A stretch of 64,000 nucleotides of DNA, from contig JADZCJ010000037.1 in NCBI GenBank assembly GCA_020851635.1, forward strand, positions 1 to 64,000, in the 5' to 3' direction. Below, piece after piece: positions 25,356 through 33,704 of this stretch. The stretch comes from Anaerolineae bacterium. Lineage in GTDB: Bacteria; Chloroflexota; Anaerolineae; UBA4142; SHND01. Under the pieces are notes generated by a model. The model was not told the DNA's origin. It saw only the letters and a program-made list of their open reading frames with translations, and ran no database searches. How positions within the stretch are numbered: the first letter of the stretch is position 1; every line of letters begins with the position of its first letter. A program made the position numbers and the translations under genes.

Positions 25356-26102
25356 TCAAGAGAGTATCGTCTTGACCATGTCCGACGCCGCGCGCACAAA
25401 CAGCAGCCCATCGGTCGCCACAGGCACCAGCGTATATCCCTCGGCAAACGCCCGCCGCGCGCCGTCAACATCGGGACTGAACAAACTGATTGGTATTTTT
25501 TTGGACTGGGCAAACTCACGTACCCGGGTGATGGCGGACTGTACCTCGGCATCATCGGACCGTCCGGGTTTGCCATAACTGGCAGACAGATCACCGGGAC
25601 CAATCATGAGCGCATCAACGCCCTCGACCCCGGCTATCGCCTCCACATTCGCGACCGCATCCTTGTGCTCGATTTGGGCAATCAGCGCAATCTCCTCATC
25701 GGCATTCTCTAGATAACGGGCAAGGTTTGCGCCATACCGGGCAGCTCGGCCTACCCCAATCCCGCGCCCGCCGCGCGGCGGATACTTGGCAGCGTGGACC
25801 GCAGCCCCCGCCTCGGCAGCATTTCGGATTTGCGGAATAATCACCCCCGACACACCCAAATCCAGCACCTTGCCAATCCACATGCGGTCGTTGATTGGCA
25901 CGCGCACCACGCAAGGGCAGCGGTCATTCACTGTCTGCGCGATGCGCTCGACATCGCGCAGTTCGAGCGAGCCGTGCTCCATATCCAAAAAAAGCCAATC
26001 GAATCCGGCGTCCGCGCATATTTCCGCGAGCGCGGGAAGGGGCATCGTGAGCAAGATGCCTAAAAGGCGGTCGTGGTTACAAAGACGAGACCGAAAATTC
26101 AT
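25356..26102 (-). CDS. HpcH/HpaI family aldolase
   Basis: Protein of 248 aa. Motifs are LGILLTMPLPALAEICADAGFDWLFLDMEHG near the N terminus, VVRVPINDR, DLGVSGVIIPQIRNAAEA, KYPPRGGRGIGVGRA, IAQIEHKDAVANVEAIAGVEGVDALMIGPGDLS. These cover the metal ligands (Glu in QIEH, Asp in GPGDLS) and the substrate Arg. The class II pyruvate aldolases cleave 2-keto-3-deoxy sugar acids or related hydroxy-keto acids. It overlaps the preceding small gene by 4 bp. The substrate is unknown. Confidence 0.88.
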   Translation of the reverse strand: MNFRSRLCNHDRLLGILLTMPLPALAEICADAGFDWLFLDMEHGSLELRDVERIAQTVNDRCPCVVRVPINDRMWIGKVLDLGVSGVIIPQIRNAAEAGAAVHAAKYPPRGGRGIGVGRAARYGANLARYLENADEEIALIAQIEHKDAVANVEAIAGVEGVDALMIGPGDLSASYGKPGRSDDAEVQSAITRVREFAQSKKIPISLFSPDVDGARRAFAEGYTLVPVATDGLLFVRAASDMVKTILS

Positions 26103-26308
26103 TGGGTGTGCCCATTCCCATTCGCCGCTTTAATTTTTTTGCCATACTCGACGCTAAAAAACCGCACACATTCGGGCGCAAGCTCAATCGCCCCTTCATC
26201 ATACGCATTTGTTTCCGGATTCAACCAAATTAAGGCGTAATTGCCGATGACGCGCTTGAACCGATCATTGTTTTTGAGCCCAGTAAAAACGCCGCCGTGA
26301 TTGTGCAA
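26099..26308 (-). CDS. small conserved-looking protein of 69 aa
   Basis: Frame with a TTG start (26308), no convincing Shine-Dalgarno and no family I recognise. It is supported by a 4-bp ATGA overlap with the aldolase gene and a protein-like composition (VIGNYALIWLNPETNAYDEG, VRFFSVEYGKK). The frame stays open for a few codons upstream (EIFLL) before a stop, so it could be the remnant of a longer protein. No membrane segment. Confidence 0.5.
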   Translation of the reverse strand: MHNHGGVFTGLKNNDRFKRVIGNYALIWLNPETNAYDEGAIELAPECVRFFSVEYGKKIKAANGNGHTQ

Positions 26309-26459
26309 GAGAAATATTTCTTGATTTCAATCCGATAACTGCTAAAATCATTCTGGTACTTGCATGTAGGTGTGGTGGGTCGTGATCGTTCTAGTTCAAA
26401 AACATCACGATGCCATCCTTTTTGAGGGGGCGTGAGACAGGCGGCATAGTAGGATAGGG

Positions 26460-27983
26460 TCAGGAGTCTACTTTGGTTCCCGCCATCATCAAACCGATCT
26501 TTTCCATATCCGCGTTTTCGGCAGGCATTTCGCCGACAATCCGCCCATCAAAAATGACGGCGATGCGGTCCGAGATCGCCAGCAGCTCATCCAGGTCTTC
26601 TGAAATCAAAAGAATGGCAGCGCCCTGCTCGCGCTGTTCCAACAGCAGTTTATGCACCGCTTCGGTCGCGCCCACATCCAACCCGCGCGTCGGATGCACG
26701 GCAACCAGCAGGTCGGGACGCGTAGAGATTTCGCGCGCGAGGATCACCTTTTGCGTGTTGCCTCCCGAAAGCGCGCCGACGCGTGTATGAACGCCGGGCG
26801 TCGCAATATCAAAGCGCTCGATCAGGGTGCGGCTGATCCTGTTCGCGGCGCCCCAATTGATCGCAATCCCCCGCGCAATCGGTTCCTGTTTGTAACGCCG
26901 CAGGATCAAATTGTTCATCACGCTCAAACCCGATGCCAGACCCGTGCCGAGCCGGTCTTCCGGGACATGCCCGACTCCGATGTCAAAGATGTGTCCCGGT
27001 GAGCGATCGGTCAAGTCATACGCTCCCAGATGAATCCGCCCACTGACGACGGGACGCAGTCCTGTAATCACTTGCGACAGCTCGCGCTGTCCGTTCCCCG
27101 CCACGCCCGCAATGCCCAAAATCTCGTTGGCGCGCACCTCGAGCGAAAAATTCTGCAGCGCGGGCAGCCCGCGGTCGTTTAGGGCGCGCACGTTTTCCAT
27201 TTTGAGCCGCGCCTCGCCCGGATCCATCCTGGCTTTGTCGAGCGCAAACACAATCTCGCGCCCGACCATCAGCCGCGCCAGGTCATTTTTCGACATCCCT
27301 TTGGCGGCAAGCCCCGCCGCCGTCACCTTGCCTTTTTGCATCACCGTCACGCGGTCGGCAATTTCAAGGATTTCGTCGAGATGATGGCTGATAAAAATGA
27401 TCGAGCGTCCCTGCGCGCTCATGCTGTGGAGCGTGGCAAACAATTCGCGCGCTTCGATCGGCGTGAGCACGGCGGTCGGCTCGTCCAGAATCAAAATCTG
27501 GGCGCCGCGATACAGCATTTTCCAGATTTCGACTCGCTGCTGTTCGCCCACCGACAACTGCCAGATATAGGCGCGCGGATCAACTTGTAACGAGAATTGT
27601 TTTGACAATTCGGCGACGCGTTTTTCTGCCTGCGGCAAGTTCAACAAGAAACGCGGTTCGTCCAACCCAAGAATTATATTTTCTGTGACTGTCTGCGAAG
27701 GCACCAGCATAAAATGCTGATAGATCATGCCAATGCCCAATTGAATGGCGGCACGCGGGGAGCCAATTTCGGTGCGCGTCCCATTGACAAAAATTTCGCC
27801 TTCGTCGGCGCGGTAGAGACCCGCAAAAATGTTGGTGAGGGTGGATTTGCCTGCGCCATTCTCGCCCAACAGCGCGTGAATTTCGCCGCGACGCAGTTCA
27901 AAATCAACATGGTCATTCGCAAGCGTCCCCGGAAAACGCTTGACGATTTGGCGAGCTTGCAGGACGGGAGTGGCTTCGGACAT
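26460..27983 (-). CDS. nucleoside-type ABC transporter ATPase (two ABC domains, YufO/NupO-like)
   Basis: Protein of 507 aa with two ABC cassettes in one chain, as in BMP-linked nucleoside importers. First cassette: Walker A GENGAGKST (40-48), signature LSVGEQ, Walker B LILDEPTAVLTP. Second cassette: a degenerate Walker A region (GVAGNGQREL), signature LSGGNTQ, Walker B LLVAVHPTRGLDVGA. One active and one degenerate site is normal for this subfamily. The ATG has no Shine-Dalgarno and lies 10 nt after a strong stem-loop (27993-28036). It follows the BMP lipoprotein gene; the permeases are not adjacent. Confidence 0.9.
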   Translation of the reverse strand: MSEATPVLQARQIVKRFPGTLANDHVDFELRRGEIHALLGENGAGKSTLTNIFAGLYRADEGEIFVNGTRTEIGSPRAAIQLGIGMIYQHFMLVPSQTVTENIILGLDEPRFLLNLPQAEKRVAELSKQFSLQVDPRAYIWQLSVGEQQRVEIWKMLYRGAQILILDEPTAVLTPIEARELFATLHSMSAQGRSIIFISHHLDEILEIADRVTVMQKGKVTAAGLAAKGMSKNDLARLMVGREIVFALDKARMDPGEARLKMENVRALNDRGLPALQNFSLEVRANEILGIAGVAGNGQRELSQVITGLRPVVSGRIHLGAYDLTDRSPGHIFDIGVGHVPEDRLGTGLASGLSVMNNLILRRYKQEPIARGIAINWGAANRISRTLIERFDIATPGVHTRVGALSGGNTQKVILAREISTRPDLLVAVHPTRGLDVGATEAVHKLLLEQREQGAAILLISEDLDELLAISDRIAVIFDGRIVGEMPAENADMEKIGLMMAGTKVDS

Positions 27984-27992
27984 GGAGGTGGT

Positions 27993-28036
27993 ATAGGGGC
28001 GGGTTTCGGCAGGTTCGCCTTGTGCCCCGCCCCTAT
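27993..28036 (-). promoter_or_regulatory. stem-loop 10 nt before the ABC ATPase start
   Basis: ATAGGGGCGGG (27993-28003) pairs perfectly with CCCGCCCCTAT (28026-28036). It lies between the BMP lipoprotein and the ATPase genes and should be transcribed. Such intercistronic stems often stabilise the upstream message so that the binding protein is made in excess. Confidence 0.6.
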
Positions 28037-28037
28037 T

Positions 28038-28128
28038 CGCGCAACAACACGATCAAGGCGTCAAGCCATGTGCCGGACACGAGAGATACAGTCCGATACT
28101 CGAATCTGCGGTCTCGTGTTGTTGCGCG
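28038..28128. repeat. fold-back element E (15-bp inverted repeat)
   Basis: CGCGCAACAACACGA (28038-28052) is perfectly inverted as TCGTGTTGTTGCGCG (28114-28128). The arms and part of the interior (CGATACTCGA) resemble the element at 35041-35130. It lies in the intergenic region downstream of the BMP lipoprotein gene. Confidence 0.75.
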
Positions 28129-28137
28129 TCCAAGCTG

Positions 28138-29421
28138 TTACTGCAATTTCGGCAATTCGGCGATGACGTTCTCGTTCCACCAATAGTTGCCGTACTTCGC
28201 CGGACAATCAGGGTTCTCCGGCTGCGCCGGTGGAGCAAACTGGTCTACATCGCACTGATTCCATTTTTCACCTGCGGGGATGACCGTGTTGCCCTTGTTG
28301 TCTTTGATCGGTCCGCTAAAAACGCTAAAGCGGTCGAATTTTCCGTCCAGCGCATCCTGAAGCGTTTGCTTGACAAGCGGAATCACGTCCTCGGGCACAC
28401 CCGCCTGCGGAGTTTGCCCTTCCATAAAACCAAACAGCCCCAGACCGCCGTCCTTGACATCAAAATATTCGGAACCGCCGACCCATGTGCCGTCTTTCAT
28501 TTTCTGAATGTCTGCGGCATAAATCGGACCCCAGTTCCAGTACATGGTCGTCAGGCACGATTCCAGTTTGCAGTTGCCGATATAGTCATACGTGATCGCC
28601 CATTTGCCGAGGTCTTTGGCAGCTTCGGCATTCGCGGGCGTATCCGCGCCGGTCATGACCACTTGCGCGCCGGCATCAAACAATGACGAGGCGGCATCCT
28701 TTTCTTTGATCGGGTCGTGCCAGGTATTGATAAAGCGCACATCCATTTTGCATTCGGGACAGGTCTTTTGTACGCCCAACGCAAAGGCATTGCCGAGACG
28801 GAATTCTTCGGGAATCGCAAAAGTGGCGATATAACCCACCTGGTTTGTTCCATCGGCTTTGGCGCGCGCGCCGGCGATCATGCCCGCCATATGCTTGATG
28901 GTTTCCATCCCGCCAAACATATTGCCAAAATTCTTGCCGTTGGATTTGAAACCGGAAACATGCAGGAAATTAATGTCCGGAAATTCTTCGGCGACGGTCG
29001 CCATCGGGTCCATATAGCCGAACGAAGTGGCAATGATCGCGTCGAATCCTTTGCGCGCCAGCGAGCGAATCACCTGCTCTGCTTCCGCGCCCTCAGGCAC
29101 CAATTCCACGTATGCCGTGTGAACGTCGGGCATATGCTCTTCGACATAGAGGCGACCCAGGTCATGCGCTTGCGAATAGCCCGCGTCATCATGGGGTCCG
29201 ATGTAAACAAACGCCACATTGTATTTGCCCGCTTCGATTTCAGGAATCTGGAATGCCGCGCTGCCGGTGTCAGCCGTAGCGGCGGGAGCTGCCGTTGCTT
29301 GTGCAGCCGCGGTCGGCGGCGCGGATGTGGGTGGAACGGCGACGGGAGCGGCGCACGCGGCGAGCATCGCCAAAACGATAACTGCAAGCGCCGTCATTAC
29401 AAACAGTTTGTTGCGAAACAT
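28138..29421 (-). CDS. BMP-family nucleoside-binding lipoprotein of an ABC importer
   Basis: Protein of 427 aa. The signal peptide ends in the lipobox MLAAC with C23 as the lipid-anchored residue, followed by an Ala/Thr/Pro linker to ~50. The mature part reads as a periplasmic-binding fold of the BMP/Med family: YNVAFVYIGPHDDAGYSQAHDLG, ARKGFDAIIATSFGYMD, FPDINFLHVSGF, NMFGGMETIKHMAGMIAGA, GYIATFAIPEEFRLGNAFALG, AQVVMTGADTP. These bind purine nucleosides or related ligands. The start follows AGGAGGAGGAG. It is the first gene of the uptake unit, and the 441-bp region upstream holds repeats. Confidence 0.88.
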   Translation of the reverse strand: MFRNKLFVMTALAVIVLAMLAACAAPVAVPPTSAPPTAAAQATAAPAATADTGSAAFQIPEIEAGKYNVAFVYIGPHDDAGYSQAHDLGRLYVEEHMPDVHTAYVELVPEGAEAEQVIRSLARKGFDAIIATSFGYMDPMATVAEEFPDINFLHVSGFKSNGKNFGNMFGGMETIKHMAGMIAGARAKADGTNQVGYIATFAIPEEFRLGNAFALGVQKTCPECKMDVRFINTWHDPIKEKDAASSLFDAGAQVVMTGADTPANAEAAKDLGKWAITYDYIGNCKLESCLTTMYWNWGPIYAADIQKMKDGTWVGGSEYFDVKDGGLGLFGFMEGQTPQAGVPEDVIPLVKQTLQDALDGKFDRFSVFSGPIKDNKGNTVIPAGEKWNQCDVDQFAPPAQPENPDCPAKYGNYWWNENVIAELPKLQ

Positions 29422-29600
29422 TTTGTCTCCTCCTCCTAAAAAATGGTAGATCGGTGTCGCTGTGTGAACGCGCGCGACGTTCGAGTTGACGCGTCACCTC
29501 CTTGTATAACGCGATAGTTCGGTGTGCGTCCTATTTAAGTAGGGCACGCTCGCCGCAGCGGGCCGGGCAGGGAACGAAACGGCGTTCGTTCCTTAGGGTT
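29422..29600. other. leader region upstream of the BMP lipoprotein gene
   Basis: Contains the lipoprotein Shine-Dalgarno, and on the minus strand at 29494-29503 an orphan AAGGAGGTGA with no start codon in range. The 26-bp palindromic repeat is at 29570-29595. No promoter hexamers could be called with confidence and no reading frame looks real. The rest of the gap to 29863 is the 143-bp repeat and its extension. Confidence 0.5.
29570..29595. repeat. 26-bp imperfect palindrome, copy 1
   Basis: GGGAACGAAACGGCGTTCGTTCC plus CTTA-like end occurs here and in inverted orientation at 40772-40797 without mismatch. The ends GGAACGAA / TTCGTTCC are inverted repeats of each other. Confidence 0.7.
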
Positions 29601-29743
29601 CGTACAAGTATAACTTGCTTGCCGAAATGGAAACCAGTGCCAGTTCCCGGAACGCGAATCGGCGCGAATCGTTCGCCAAACTGCGGCTTGGCACGAATCT
29701 CCACAAAATGCTTGGGACAAAATAAAATTCGCGCAAATTCGTA
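29601..29743 (+). repeat. 143-bp intergenic repeat, copy 2
   Basis: Matches 20041-20183 at 140 of 143 positions, same orientation. It lies between adenine deaminase and the BMP lipoprotein gene. It is followed by a perfect hairpin GTTACGC-TTT-GCGTAAC (29759-29775). Similarity to copy 1 resumes at GATTCGCGTTTTCC and GCTCATTCAAGC, which ends at the adenine deaminase stop. Confidence 0.9.
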
Positions 29744-29863
29744 TTGGCACGAATCATTGTTACGCTTTGCGTAACGACGAATAAAAATCAAAATTAGCCC
29801 AAATTCGTGCAGATTCGCGTTTTCCTCCGAGTTGTCAAGACAGAGTTTGTCAGCTCATTCAAG

Positions 29864-31585
29864 CTAGTTGGAATAATCGGCGAGAACATCTACAAAATCA
29901 AATTTTCTAACATCTACCGGTCCGCGGTCGGTCAATTTCAAATCGGGAATCACGGGGAGCGCGAGAAAAGAGAGCGCCATAAAGGGCGTTTCCAGATCGC
30001 ACCCCAGTTTGCGTGTCGCTTGATTGAGATGATCGAGTTCGGCGCGTACACGTTCGATCGGCTGCTCACTCATCAAGCCCGCAATCGGCAGCGGCACACG
30101 CCCCAGAATCTGCCCGTTGTTGACCGCCACAAAACCGCCCTGCATCGAGGCAATCGCCCGCGCCGCGCTCAGCATGTCGTCGTCATTCGTGCCCACGACC
30201 AAAATATTGTGCGAGTCGTGACCCACAGACGAACCGATGGCGCCGCTCTTGAGCTTGAATCCGCGCACAAACCCCAGCCCCACGTTTCCCGTCGCATGAT
30301 GGCGTTCGATGACCGCCATTTTCAAAATATCGCGCGACGGGTCGGCGACAATCTGGTCGTTTTGAATCAACGCGCGGTCAAATTCTTCATGTGTCACCAG
30401 CTGTCCGGGCACCAAGCCGATGACACGCATGGTCGTCGCCCCCGGTCTGGCAGGGACACGCAAATCCACGCGCGACCAGTCCACATTCATCGTATTCTTG
30501 ATGGGTGGGCGCGAACGTTCATGGTCGTCCGGTTCCAACTTGCCGCGATACACCACGCGTTTGCCGCCAAAATAAACGCGCTCGATTTTCATTTCCTCAA
30601 AGTTGTTAAATACACACAAGTCGGCGCGTTTTCCCGGCGCAATCGCGCCGCGATCATTCAATCCAAAATACTCGGCGGCGTTCAGCGTGGCAATGGTGAT
30701 GGCGGTTATGGGGTCAAGCCCGTGCCGGATGGCTGTGCGGACAATATAATCAATGCTCCCCTTGTCCATCAGGTCATCGGGGAGGCGGTCATCGGTGCAA
30801 AACAAAACGCGGCGTGAGGTGCGTTCGTTAATGATGGGGAGGAGGGTCAAAAGGTTGTGCGCGTTTGACGCCTCGCGGATCATCACATACATTCCACGCC
30901 GCAATTTCTCGTTCGCTTCGTCCACAGTCGTGCATTCGTGGTCGCTTGCAATCCCCGCCGCCACATACGCTTCCAGGTCGCGCCCCGCCAGCCCCGGGCA
31001 GTGTCCGTCTATGCGCTTGTCCGCAAAGGCGCGCAGCTTGTCCAATACCTCCGGGTCGCCGTTTATCACTCCCGGATAGTTCATCACCTCGGCAAGCCCC
31101 AAGACCCATGGGTCATTCTTGAATTCGATCAAATCGCTCCAGCGCAGACCCGCGCCGCTCGTCTCGAGATGCGTCGCCGGAACGCACGAGGACGCCATCA
31201 CATACACGCTAAACGGCGTATACTTGGAGGCGTCAAGCATATACCGTATGCCCGCGCTGCCCAGCACATTCGCAATCTCGTGGGGGTCAATCACCACGGT
31301 AGTCACGCCGTGCGGCACAACGGCGCGCGCAAATTCATAGGGCGGAACGAGCGCGCTTTCGATGTGCACATGCGCGTCAATAAATCCCGGACACACATAC
31401 GCGCCGTTCAGGTCTGTCACTTTGACGGCATCATAGTCGCCCAACCCCACAATGCTCGATCCGGAAATCGCGACAGAAATTTCTTCGATCTCGCCCGTAA
31501 ACACATTGACCACTCGCCCATTTTTGAGCAAGAGGTCCGCGGGCAGATTGCCGCGCGCCGCCTGAATCAGCGTGCCCAGTTCCAT
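29864..31585 (-). CDS. ade: adenine deaminase
   Basis: Protein of 573 aa, the length of bacterial Ade. Motifs are LLKNGRVVNVFTGEI at the N terminus, the metal-binding GFIDAHVHIES (~68-78), TTVVIDPHEIANVLG, SSCVPATHLETSGA, GLAEVMNYPGVI, RIDGHCPGL, ASDHECT, LFCTDDRLPDDLM and GAIAPGKRADLCV. It converts adenine to hypoxanthine and ammonia. ATG at 31585 is preferred over TTG 31591. It starts 2 bp after the VOC gene stop. With the nucleoside importer and PRPP synthase nearby it points to purine salvage. The stop codon abuts the 143-bp-repeat extension. Confidence 0.93.
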   Translation of the reverse strand: MELGTLIQAARGNLPADLLLKNGRVVNVFTGEIEEISVAISGSSIVGLGDYDAVKVTDLNGAYVCPGFIDAHVHIESALVPPYEFARAVVPHGVTTVVIDPHEIANVLGSAGIRYMLDASKYTPFSVYVMASSCVPATHLETSGAGLRWSDLIEFKNDPWVLGLAEVMNYPGVINGDPEVLDKLRAFADKRIDGHCPGLAGRDLEAYVAAGIASDHECTTVDEANEKLRRGMYVMIREASNAHNLLTLLPIINERTSRRVLFCTDDRLPDDLMDKGSIDYIVRTAIRHGLDPITAITIATLNAAEYFGLNDRGAIAPGKRADLCVFNNFEEMKIERVYFGGKRVVYRGKLEPDDHERSRPPIKNTMNVDWSRVDLRVPARPGATTMRVIGLVPGQLVTHEEFDRALIQNDQIVADPSRDILKMAVIERHHATGNVGLGFVRGFKLKSGAIGSSVGHDSHNILVVGTNDDDMLSAARAIASMQGGFVAVNNGQILGRVPLPIAGLMSEQPIERVRAELDHLNQATRKLGCDLETPFMALSFLALPVIPDLKLTDRGPVDVRKFDFVDVLADYSN

Positions 31586-31587
31586 GT

Positions 31588-32370
31588 TCAACTGACCCGC
31601 CCGGTCACCGCCATGGGCGCGCCCAATGTCTCGAGCGGTTGGAGCGTGATGCCCATGCCGCCAATGATCTGTTGATCATACAGCACCTCACCACCCTGCC
31701 ATGCGTTGATCACTTCGAGCGGGTTGTCCGCTTCGAGCACAATCTGCAAAAGCCGCGCGGTATCCACATCCTTGAGAATAATGGCGCCGCGGTACAACTC
31801 GAACCAACCCTCTTCGCCGTCAATCCCCAGCAGTTTCTGATATTCCGCCTGTGCCGTCGCCGCGTCCACTACCCCGACGTTGACGTCGTTGAGATGCAGG
31901 GTCTGTCCCACCCCAAAGGTGGGCAAACCGATCCGCAATTCGCGCGGCGTCACATCCTGAATCAAAAAGGGCATCCACGGGTCGGCAGGGTGCGCGCTGC
32001 GCCATGCGACGCGCTGCCCATCGGGACGCAGACGTTCTCCGTCAGACGGGTCGCCGATTTCCAAACCGCGATTGCGAATCGCAGCCACATCGGCGTCAAT
32101 ATCATTCGTTTCGAGCACAAACCCGCCGAGACGATTCGAGCTGTGCAGAGCCCGCACCAGATGCGGCACCGCCGTTTCCGCCAGCGCCATGTCAAAGAAA
32201 CCGATCAACTCCAGATACGTGCCATCCGCCAGCGGCGCCAGCGCATTCTGCGTGCCCATTTTGGGGTGCCGCCCGCCCGGTAACACTTGAAACCCCAGCT
32301 TTTGATACACCTCGCTGGCAAGTTCGAGGTCCTCGACAACAATCAGGATATGGTCCACTCCGATAATCAT
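31588..32370 (-). CDS. VOC (glyoxalase-like) family protein
   Basis: Protein of 260 aa from ATG 32370. It has two betaalphabetabetabeta units. The first has IIGVDHILIVVEDLELASEVYQKLGFQVLPGG, with His8 as a likely metal ligand, and TYLELIGFF with a Glu. The second has LHLNDVNVGVVDAATAQAEYQKLLGI. It matches glyoxalase-like domain proteins of ~260 aa with unknown reactions. It is the first gene of the unit with adenine deaminase, 2 bp before it. A candidate promoter lies at 32615-32623. Confidence 0.75.
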   Translation of the reverse strand: MIIGVDHILIVVEDLELASEVYQKLGFQVLPGGRHPKMGTQNALAPLADGTYLELIGFFDMALAETAVPHLVRALHSSNRLGGFVLETNDIDADVAAIRNRGLEIGDPSDGERLRPDGQRVAWRSAHPADPWMPFLIQDVTPRELRIGLPTFGVGQTLHLNDVNVGVVDAATAQAEYQKLLGIDGEEGWFELYRGAIILKDVDTARLLQIVLEADNPLEVINAWQGGEVLYDQQIIGGMGITLQPLETLGAPMAVTGRVS

Positions 32371-32614
32371 AATCGTTTTGCGGCAAATCACGTCAACGCG
32401 AACACTATAATACGCGTTCCCTGTGACAGAGTTTCCGTTCTCCTTGTATTCGTTTTGATGCCGTGCTGTAAAGTGTGATTATCGCCAAAAGAATTTTCTC
32501 CGTCCCTGCGCGTGGCGGCGCGAAAATTGGCGACCGGTGAGGGCAAGCGCGTGCGCTTGGGGAGTTATCGCCACTTGAGGAATCCCCGACGAATCCAAAC
32601 AACGCTCTGGATGG

Positions 32615-32623
32615 ATTATAGCA
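32615..32623 (-). promoter_or_regulatory. extended -10 upstream of the VOC-ade unit
   Basis: On the minus strand TGCTATAAT is a perfect extended -10, preceded by TA as in the dnaE promoter. It overlaps the stop codon of the zinc-ribbon gene at 32616 and would give a ~235-nt leader. Nothing else is recognised in the gap 32371-32615. Confidence 0.5.
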
Positions 32624-33704
32624 TAGTCCCCTTTGCGGATACATTAACCCGATTGTATTGCCATGCCACGATCATGGGCACGGGCGCGGCAAGCGTCAAC
32701 AGCAAAGTGGCAACCAACAAAATCCCCGCCGCGTTGAGCGCCTGTCGCGTCAAAATCAGCCCCAGCGCTATCAGAACGGTCAGCAGAAATGCCAAAAGCG
32801 CCACTGCCCCCAGCCCCAGCGACCAGCTCTGCGCCTTTTTCATGGACGCCCGTTTCAACCCGCTTACGTGCCCCGTCTGACCGTTGATCCGCACCGGCAG
32901 CCGATTGTTGTCGTCGTCGCTGTAACTCGTGACATAGGTGGGCAGCAGCATAAGAGTCCAATGCGGTTCGCCAAACGCGGCGCGCCAAGAGAATTTTTCC
33001 TGACGCTGCGCGCCGGCTGCCGCGCGACAGTCGTTTGCCGCGCGCCGTTCCAATTCGAGACGCGCAATGTTCCACGCCGCCGCATTTTCGATTTCGGATG
33101 CGCGGACCAGCGCGTTCTTGAGGACCTCGCCGGAATAGGGCACGGCGCGCGACGTGTCGTATGGAAAAACATTGCTGTCGCCCAGCGCCGCCATCAACGC
33201 GGCGTGGTTTTCGAACGCGGGCGCGGGAATATTTTCATACTGGCGTGAAATCTCCCCCGCCCGCGGTTCCCAACGCGTCCGCGTTTCGTTTATCCGTTGT
33301 GACACCCATTGACCGTTGCTGTAACGTTCCTCGCTGCTCGCCACCAAATAGTCATATCCCATTTGCGCGTCCCATGTGCCCCACACACTCGCATCTGCGA
33401 GATACATCGGCACATAGACCGGCATCAATTGTTTGCGCAGCGCAGCAAGCTCAAGCGACGCGGGTTTAAAAGGAATATCGCGCCGCCAGCGCTCCAAATT
33501 CGCATCCAGCGTCGCATCGGCGACCGAAAACGGCAAGATCAGTTCGGGCGGCTCTGTATGTTCGAGCGCGGGGATCGGTTCGAGTCGCGCTGCCAGACAT
33601 CCGGGGCAAAGCGGCGCGCCTGCGTTCGGGGCAACCAGAAATTCGGACCGACAGTTGGCGCACTGCGCCGCGTGCAATTCCAGACCCCATGCGGTCCCGC
33701 TCAT
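32616..33704 (-). CDS. zinc-ribbon membrane protein
   Basis: Protein of 362 aa. An N-terminal zinc ribbon (CANCRSEF...CPGC, ~15-35) is followed by a domain starting LPFSVADATLDANLERW that recurs in the neighbouring protein. That domain contains MPVYVPMYLADASVWGTWDAQ and a strand ending MLLPTYVTSYSDDDNNRLPVRINGQTGHV. The C-terminal ~70 residues form two membrane helices. ATG at 33704 overlaps the upstream stop as ATGA; the frame upstream to 33887 is a shadow. The family is widespread but uncharacterised, often annotated as zinc-ribbon or PriA-like by similarity of the ribbon only. Confidence 0.7.
   Translation of the reverse strand: MSGTAWGLELHAAQCANCRSEFLVAPNAGAPLCPGCLAARLEPIPALEHTEPPELILPFSVADATLDANLERWRRDIPFKPASLELAALRKQLMPVYVPMYLADASVWGTWDAQMGYDYLVASSEERYSNGQWVSQRINETRTRWEPRAGEISRQYENIPAPAFENHAALMAALGDSNVFPYDTSRAVPYSGEVLKNALVRASEIENAAAWNIARLELERRAANDCRAAAGAQRQEKFSWRAAFGEPHWTLMLLPTYVTSYSDDDNNRLPVRINGQTGHVSGLKRASMKKAQSWSLGLGAVALLAFLLTVLIALGLILTRQALNAAGILLVATLLLTLAAPVPMIVAWQYNRVNVSAKGTML

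Noticed and set aside
25346-25603. N-terminal extension of the cNMP-binding protein
   Set aside because: It is the shadow of the aldolase gene; the real start has GAGGAGC upstream.
29422-29863. Purine riboswitch before the nucleoside importer or adenine deaminase
   Set aside because: No conserved purine-aptamer core was found in either leader; the structure present comes from repeats.
32405-32644. 79-aa minus-strand frame between the VOC and zinc-ribbon genes
   Set aside because: It starts upstream of the predicted promoter, has no ribosome site and no protein-like pattern.
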